Below are positions 58,047 to 64,000 of a DNA stretch of 64,000 nt, in pieces. The notes beneath the pieces were generated by a model. That model searched no databases and had not been told where the DNA came from. It saw only the letters and a list, made by a program, of their open reading frames with translations. The position numbers and the translations under genes were made by a program. The stretch comes from Uloborus plumipes (taxonomy: Eukaryota > Arthropoda > Arachnida > Araneae > Uloboridae), in contig JAXGGA010001057.1 in NCBI GenBank assembly GCA_038373865.1, positions 107,536 through 171,535 of the forward strand, in the 5' to 3' direction. Position 1 is the first letter of the stretch. Each line of letters begins with the position of its first letter.

Positions 58047-59695
58047 ATGCGCAATTGACAATGAGAAGAAAAGCTTTTGCAGTTTCTTCAGCTAAAGAAG
58101 GATATTCCACACGTGTGATTGCTAAAAAAAAAAATAAGTTGTAATCAATCTACTGTTTCGAGAGTGCTTAAATTTGAACGTGAAACTGGCGATGTTCAAA
58201 GAAGAGCTGTATCAGGAAGAAAAGGGGTAACCACAAAGTCTCATTATCGATTTTTGAAACAGATGTGTTTCAATAATTGTCATGAAAGTGCTCCTGATTT
58301 GAAAAAAAATAATTGAGACTACCCGTGGTGTTAGTTTAAGGGCATGAACGGTACAAAGACTGCTTGTAAAATGTGGTCTGCTTGCCCATCGGGCGAAGCA
58401 AAAGTCAGTATTTACAAAAAAAAAAAAAAAAAAAAAAAAAATGAAGCAGAAGCTACTTTCATGGGCGAAATAACATGTTTCATGGACAATGAATCAATGG
58501 AACTCAGTAATTTTCTCGAGTAAATCGAAATTCAACCTATATGGATCTGATGGTAAGCGATATGTTCAGAGAAAAAAGAACGAGGCATTTCATTCAGATT
58601 GCATAGCGCCTAATCTGAAATTCCCAGCGGGCCAAATGGTTTAGCTAAGCATATCAAGCAAAGGACGCCTTAGATTAACTCGAGGTACTGTTAATGCCCA
58701 ATTTACACTGACATCTTGAACGAGTGTTTAAAACCAGTTATTTGGGATTATTTTAACATATTAATGCCTAGCGTCCCTTTTTAGGGACGGTTCGAAAAAG
58801 GGTCTGAAGTTCCCCAAGATGAACATTTCAACTAAATAATAGTGTTCAAGTAGTACCTTGGTATTGTTTCAATTTGTTATTAACAGATTGCAGCACATAG
58901 CCATTGTAAAGTGTGTTCTGTAGCAGTTTTAATATAATCTTTATCAAAAATGACATCGTTCACAATCTCAAGAAAAAAAGCGAAGTTTTCAAAGTTATTC
59001 CTAGCTTCCCAGTTTATGTTAATTGCTGATTTTATTTCTTCTTATAAAATGTCTTTTTAATTTTTATATCTTAGGCAGAAAAACATTTAGTAAAAAAAAT
59101 ATGTACCCTCTGGGGTCTATCGTAACTTTTAAGGGACAACTTTTCTTTCCTTAATAAAAAAAATAATTTTTACATAAATTTTTTTTTAATTATTTTTTCT
59201 GTCCAATAAACACTGTTTGTAACCAGTATACAAAATATCTTTGAAAAAAAAAATCAGGCATTAATCGGCTAAGAGAGCAAGAAATTGCATTATTCAACAT
59301 GACTTTGCACTCTATCATACAGGGAAATCGGTAAGTGGGATTTAATTTTTTCGCGCACGATTTTATGCCTCATTTACATGTTTTCATACCAAACAACAAA
59401 ACTAATATTTAAACAAAATATTTCCCTCATTTAGGGGCAGATCTATCTAAAAGCATGCGGTATTAAAGTTTTGAACTGGCTTGGGAACGGTCTCGACCTT
59501 AATCCTATTGAAAGTTTTGTCGCATAATGAGTACAAAAATTGCGAAAAAGAAGCCATCTACTAAGTTTACACCCCAGGAAAGTATTATTAGGGATTAGCA
59601 CCATGAATTTGGCCAGGATTACATTCAATGTTTGATATCATCTATGCCGGAATGCTGTAAGTCTGTAATCGGGCTCGTGGAGGATCAACAAAGTA
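58047..59695 (+). pseudogene. Tc1-type transposase pseudogene, split by a piggyBac-like MITE
   Basis: Plus-strand order: helix-turn-helix region with KEGYSTRVIAKK and STVSRVLKFERETGDVQRR; a later KSKFNLYGSDGKRYV segment near 58518 where the first catalytic Asp is replaced; the MITE; then TVLNWLGNGLDLNPIE-like text near 59470-59510 and KIAKKKPSTKF; and a C-terminal SMPECCKSVI near 59643. It has many stops and an A-run at 58409-58440. This matches a Tc1 transposase of normal length apart from the insertion. Element termini were not identified with confidence. Confidence 0.75.
58757..59268. mobile_element. piggyBac-like MITE, copy 3, inside the Tc1 pseudogene
   Basis: Flanked by TTAA (58753-58756) and CTAA (59269-59272). 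The ends are decayed forms of CCCATTAATGCC, and the interior is collinear with the 37937 copy. The Tc1 reading resumes after it, giving the order of insertion. Confidence 0.88.
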
Positions 59696-59999
59696 TTGAA
59701 GTGATCTTTTGCATATAATCCGTTCTTACAATCTGTAATATGACAGCTATTACGCAATTTTTTACATTATCCAAAGTATTTTGTGCTTCTGTTACTGTGT
59801 TCCCTGTTTTGGTTTCGTACAGCGTTTTTCACCTTTTTTCATTTTTTGGAGTAATAAAGTGTTATGTGCTTATTCATCCTTATTATAATTATTTCACAAA
59901 AAGCTCAACACTTTATTCTATTTTAACAGCATCATATTCATACCAAACATATAAATAAAACACACTTTTTGCACCAGGCGAGCTTTATTAAACCATGCA

Positions 60000-60250
60000 T
60001 TTACGTTCATTAAATAAATCACATTCAATCACTCATTCACGTTCATTCCATTAGTACCGTTCAAACATGCAATCATGTTCAATCGCTCAAGAGCGTTCAG
60101 TAAACCAATCACGTTCATTTCATCAGTCACGTTCACTCATTCAATAACGTTCATTCCATCAGTCACGCTCAATCACGCAATCACGTGCATTCCATCAGTC
60201 ACGAAATCACGTGCATTCCATTAGTCACCTTCAATCACGCAATCACATTA
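60000..60250 (-). repeat. Tandem array, right arm
   Basis: Inverted counterpart of the array at 56825-57078; units read TTCATTCCATCAGTCACG on the plus strand. Confidence 0.8.
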
Positions 60251-60658
60251 AGTAAGTCAATCACCGAGAGCGATTGATTAACTTGTAATTTGTTCTTTTT
60301 AAGTCTTTTCAGCCATTAATAATTCCTCTGATTTTCAGAATCGAAATAAATTTACACCAGTTAAAACACTTACTCAATTCACATACGGACCCTTAAGCGA
60401 TCTCTCGAGATGTTATAACGTCCTTCAAAATCTTAATTTTTCAAAACGTCATAACTCGGTCACCACGTAGAAGAGTGATATTTTTTTGAAACTTTACAGT
60501 GTCAAGAATGTTTTACTAAACATGATTGATACAACTGAGGTGCTGTATAAAAATTTAAATTTCGTATCTCTTTCAAAATTGGATTTTTTGGAAAAAACTT
60601 CATAGACCCAGATTCCTTTCGTAATTGGGAGATTTTTTCCTAAATAAACTATATGCTT

Positions 60659-61339
60659 AATGAACATCTTTTCTCTGCAGCAGGTCCGGCAAAGCTCAGT
60701 CTACTCTTATTATTAATCTAAAATCTAAACTTAAACCCAATTTTTCCATACAATGGGGGAGAAGGGGGATGAATGCTCCTCCCTGATTGACATCTTACTC
60801 TTGCTAGAGTTCACAGTATTGCCAAATTCACTTTACTTGGACTTTAGTTTTCTTTCTAATGAGATTGCATTACAGAAAATTGTTATTACCGTAAGAGAAA
60901 TAGCGAATAGGTCAGAGTTTGAATTACCGGTTGCTATATTTTTAGCACTTTTTTTTCTATTCATTTGAACGCCATAAAACTCCATGCCCTTTGACGTAAA
61001 CTTTCTAAACATTGATTTGCTACTAACATTTTTATCCATCATCCAAGAAGTGAATATTAAACAGCTCCCAGAGAAGTTGTTTTTCTAAAATGTTCTTTTT
61101 TCTTCCAGATTTAACATAAAATGAATCCTCTCATATTTTAGTGTTTCATTGCTATTGTTTAAAAACTACCATAAAAGGTATATTGTAAGAGATGTTGTAT
61201 CTTTTTTGTTATTATTTCATACATATTTGCATAAAACATTTGTAACGCTTCTTGATTGTCTATATGTTAGTCCATGCTTCATGTAAATGAAGACATTTCG
61301 GGAAAAACATTATTTTTAATCGCTCTCATTATCGCGTAC
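60659..61339. other. Unassigned spacer
   Basis: A 71-codon frame (60753-60968) has a hydrophobic C-terminal stretch but no family motif and no splice context; it is probably chance. Confidence 0.35.
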
Positions 61340-62159
61340 CCTGCAAAAAATAAACTGTTGTTTTTACAGTATAATACTGGCAGCAGAGGTTCCAGTGTAA
61401 GACTGTAAACTGTACCGTAGGGTGGGCCGAAAATGACTTTTTTTTTTTCGATGATGAGATATGCGGAAAAGGTGCCATTGGAGGCACAAAGCACTCACAA
61501 AAAATTTTAAATTTTTTGCACAATTTCTTGATCTGCCGCAATCGCCTTGAAGTTTCGGAAAAATGCTAATTTTTGATGTTTTTCGTAAAATTTGTCAAAA
61601 TTTTTTAAAAATATTTTCAGTGATAGGTGTCACTTAAAAGGTACTATTAGGGGCACTAAGTTCACATAAAAAAATTGAATTATTTTGCTCCATTTCTTAA
61701 TCGGCCATAAACGCTTGGGGGTTTCAGAAAAATTGCTAAACTTGGATATTACAACAAAATTTGTGAAATTTTTTTTAAAATTATTTTTGGTAATGGGGAG
61801 AGCAAAAAAGGCTCACTATTATCATTAAATTAATATTAAAATTGATTTGTAAATGATATTTATTTAATTTGTCACAAATACGGGGAAAATTCGGGAAAAA
61901 TGTTTTTTTTTTACTGATCCAATTTATTTATTAATTTTTAAGCTTGAAAAATTACGTCCAAGTGTTGAGAGATAATTTAGGAGTCTGAAGTGAGAATTAG
62001 TTTATCAAATAATCTGCATTTTTATTTTTAAAATTCGTTAGAGCTACAAATTAGTTATTTATTACTATTGAATAAAAAAAAATGTGTTAACTGAAAGTGC
62101 TTCACAGTTCTCAGCTTATTGCGCATCCAAATATCTTGCAAAATAATCCAGAACTCAAC

Positions 62160-62275
62160 GCGAGGAGGTGGCTGCCTTTAGCATTTTGCACCCCAGAGAC
62201 CCCCGTACCTTCCAATTAGCTTGGATTAACCGGTTTTGTATGGTGGCTGCACGAGTTCCACCAGCCCTCCACCTA
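62160..62275 (-). repeat. Possible SINE fragment
   Basis: CACCCCAGAGACCCCCGTAC followed by TTAACCGG parallels the SINE body at 25225-25275 (CTCCAGGGTCCCCCGTACC, GTTTAACCGGG). No A/B boxes or duplications are visible here. Confidence 0.35.
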
Positions 62276-62308
62276 AAAAAATATTATATTCACATTGTTT
62301 TGCATTCT

Positions 62309-62863
62309 TCATGCAACAAAGTCCTTCTTCGAATTAAACGTTTTTTTTATCTTGGATTGCATCTTTGCTCTGACGAAGGCATCTCTGTCCTCATGGCCAC
62401 ATACGTGCATTGCCGCTTCTGTCACTACTTTAATTGTTCTTTCCACAGCTTGCGTGTGACTTGGAAAGCGGACTGAAGCTTCATCTAAAACCAAGCATGA
62501 TTCTATGTTTCTCTCAACCTCTTCGAATGAAAGATTCTTTGTAATTGGAGGCTCACTAAGATCTGTTGAGAGCCAGTCGATGCAGTCGTAGTACTCAGAA
62601 GCCATAAAGATCAGTTTTAGAACCTTAAACTGTTTCAGTCTCCTGATCTCTTTCTTCTTTGAAAGGCGGCATTGTTTAATCCTTTTCCTTGCCAATGTTC
62701 TGATTTCTTTGTTTTCGTCTGTCGCCATTGCTAATAGTATATTCTCAGGATGGCTATAGTATGCATTTCTTTGAACCACCGAATGCACTATCAACTTTAA
62801 GTCATCAGGAAGGAATTTTTTTAGCAATTTTTCTGAAACTACCGAGTGTTTATGGCTAATCAA
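62309..62863 (-). CDS. Transposon-encoded protein, C-terminal fragment (FPSHTQAVER family)
   Basis: 184 codons, uninterrupted, on the minus strand inside the long-TIR element and starting next to its right arm. It is rich in charged residues. A basic stretch at about 58-82 (ARKRIKQCRLSKKKEIRRLK) precedes YDCIDWLSTDLSEPPIT and the segment RFPSHTQAVERTIKVVTEAA (about residues 134-153), then CGHEDRDAFVRAK. I recall HTQAVER-plus-VTEA tails as a recurring end of long unclassified, transposon-associated proteins in arthropods and cnidarians; this is memory, not a search. The upstream catalytic part is missing, so this is an internally deleted element that kept its 3' coding end. Absence of stops suggests a recent origin. 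Confidence 0.55.
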   Translation of the reverse strand: MISHKHSVVSEKLLKKFLPDDLKLIVHSVVQRNAYYSHPENILLAMATDENKEIRTLARKRIKQCRLSKKKEIRRLKQFKVLKLIFMASEYYDCIDWLSTDLSEPPITKNLSFEEVERNIESCLVLDEASVRFPSHTQAVERTIKVVTEAAMHVCGHEDRDAFVRAKMQSKIKKTFNSKKDFVA

Positions 62864-63469
62864 GAAATGAAGTAAAATAATTCAATTTTTTATGTGAACT
62901 TAGTGCTCCTAATAGTACCTTTTAAGTGACACTTATCATTGAAAATAGTTTTAAAAAAATTTTGGCAAATTTTACGAAAAACATCAAAAATTAGCAGTTT
63001 TCCGAAACTTCAAGGCGATTGCGGCAGATCAAGAAATTGTGCAAAAAATTTCAAATTTTTTGTGAGTGCTTTGTGCCCCCAATGGCACCTTTTCCGCATA
63101 TCTCGTCATCGGAAAAAAAAGGTCATCTTCGGCCCACCCTACTGTACAGTAATAAACTACTTAATTAGCAATTTTACAGTTTATCACTTCAAAGCAGCAA
63201 TTTTACAGTTTATTACCACAAAATTATCTTTATTGTACTGCAAAAACAACAGTATAATACTGTTAACAGAGGTTCCAGTTTAAAACTAAAATGCACAGTA
63301 ATAAACTGTAAAATTAGCAATTTTACGGTTTATTACTGTGAAATTGGCAATTTACAGTTTATAACTGCGAAATTAGCAATTTGTTACTATAAAATTAGCA
63401 ATTATTACGGTTTATTACTATTAAATTAACTGTATTATACGGTAAAAACAATATTCATTTTGTATAGTG

Positions 63470-64000
63470 TAAAAATTGTTATGTGGGATTGAAATGCACT
63501 ATAATGTGAAATAAACATACATATTTGTTTTCTTTCTCTCTTTTTTTTCTTACATTTAATACATCTCATTTTACTTTCATTTTCTAAAGATTTTTTTTTT
63601 CAACATGAAAGGAGAATACAAAAAATACTACACACTGGCTTACAAGTCATTTAAACCGCCATTTGTGGAGCATTGAATTTTATATGGAAAATACCACATT
63701 CGTTTGCGGCGAAACAATTTCCCTTTTCATCATTTGCTGCTTTCAGAAATTTTGCACATGCATTCCTGCAAGAATGATGCTGTAGTGTGCCTGTACATTG
63801 TATTCCTTGAATAATTTAGTCAACTACATAGTTAAGTTCTAATTTGCATGCAGTATTCAAAAACGTCTTGCTTTGTAGCAAAGTAAACTTTCTAAAGAAT
63901 ACTACAATTGGACTTTAACTTTGTAGTTAGCTAAAATATTCAAGGGATATAATGTACACTTCAGGATCATATTTACAGGAATGCATATGAAAGATTGAAA
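63470..64000. other. Unassigned end of window
   Basis: AT-rich, no gene or element end recognised. Confidence 0.4.

Larger units (their letters stand above)
56418..60658. mobile_element. Foldback-like element with about 660-bp inverted arms, filled by nested insertions
   Basis: The left arm (56418-57078) is the inverted match of the right arm (about 59995-60658). Outer parts share AAGC-TATAGTT and TTTAGGAAAAAATCTC. Inner parts share the TCATAACTCGGTC-type, GATCTCTCGA and TTTTCAGCCATTAATAAT blocks. Next to the core each arm carries a tandem array of about 19-bp units of the form CGTGATTGATGAAATGAA. Long TIRs with inner tandem arrays are typical of Foldback/Galileo-like elements. The core now contains hAT, Tc1, piggyBac-like and small TIR insertions. 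No own transposase was found. Confidence 0.75.
61418..63141 (-). mobile_element. Long-TIR transposon (TAGGGTGGGCCGAAAA) with a retained coding frame
   Basis: 8-bp duplications CTGTACCG and CTGTACAG (7 of 8) flank inverted arms of about 275 bp, beginning TAGGGTGGGCCGAAAATGAC. The arms extend through GATGAGATATGCGGAAAAGG and GTGTCACTTAAAAGGTACTA. The left arm also shows a direct internal duplication (about 61525-61620 and 61685-61795). The core holds one 184-residue minus-strand frame and a SINE-like patch at 62185-62270. TAGGG ends with 8-bp duplications recall hAT, but P and Merlin types also make 8-9 bp; the superfamily is open. Confidence 0.88.
61340..63469. mobile_element. CACTGTAAA-type MITE, copy 3, split by a long-TIR element
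   Basis: Left part 61340-61417 (CCTGCAAAAAATAAACTGTT, then ATACTGGCAGCAGAGGTTCC) and right part 63142-63469 (ACTGTACAGTAATAAAC, TTTACAGTTTATTAC units, end TATAGTG) join into one MITE copy once the 1724-bp insertion is removed. Confidence 0.8.

Overview
The window is AT-rich, intron-era animal DNA with few genes and many transposable elements. Degraded coding fragments point to an arthropod, most likely a chelicerate and probably a spider. The clues are a Ty3/Gypsy gag relic of a type I associate with spider genomes, a Jockey/I-like LINE relic ending in RNase H and a Cys/His tail, a tRNA-derived SINE with perfect target duplications, and many pogo, Tc1/mariner, hAT, piggyBac and Helitron derivatives. 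The organism call is inference; no species marker is present.

The only confident host genes are three paralogous class A GPCR genes, all on the minus strand: about 14.45-15.44 kb, 19.30-20.31 kb and 47.65-48.64 kb. Their proteins align without a gap over 329 residues, each in one coding exon. In all three a 3' splice acceptor lies 3-4 nt upstream of the aligned start codon, so each mRNA should carry at least one upstream noncoding exon. For the second and third genes I find a candidate: two homologous blocks (about 27.31-27.79 kb and 50.92-51.43 kb), each with a near-identical TATA-type promoter and a consensus donor in the right orientation. The receptors keep the class A disulphide, D2.50, P5.50 and NPxxY. 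They have DRA in place of DRY, no CWxP tryptophan, and no aminergic Asp in TM3. They look like a lineage-specific orphan receptor cluster.

Layout. 1-3.2 kb: pogo-like element (window-truncated) interrupted by a 1.6-kb TIR element. 3.2-14.4 kb: a piggyBac-like MITE, a 764-bp long-TIR element and otherwise unassigned DNA. 14.4-20.3 kb: GPCR1 and GPCR2, with a hAT derivative and a pogo-like derivative between them. 20.3-27.3 kb: the inferred long 5' intron of GPCR2, filled by a Helitron, a Gypsy gag/protease relic, a LINE relic and a SINE. 27.3-27.8 kb: predicted GPCR2 promoter and exon 1. 28.9-32 kb: second pogo-like copy, split by a Tc1-type element. 33.6-36.1 kb: a complete but decayed mariner and two MITEs. 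36-44.4 kb: piggyBac-like MITE, Tigger-like MITEs, mosaic hAT copies, an inverted second copy of the pogo-like derivative, a Helitron-like fragment and an ACATCGATG hAT. 46.1 kb: two adjacent perfect palindromes. 47.6-51.4 kb: GPCR3 and its predicted promoter. 52-63.5 kb: almost continuous transposons, including a 4.2-kb foldback-like inverted repeat with a nest of insertions and a long-TIR element that still encodes a 184-residue open frame.

The candidates for new biology are the divergent GPCR cluster with its conserved promoter/exon architecture, and several non-autonomous DNA transposon families that carry iterated subterminal motifs and that I cannot place in named families.
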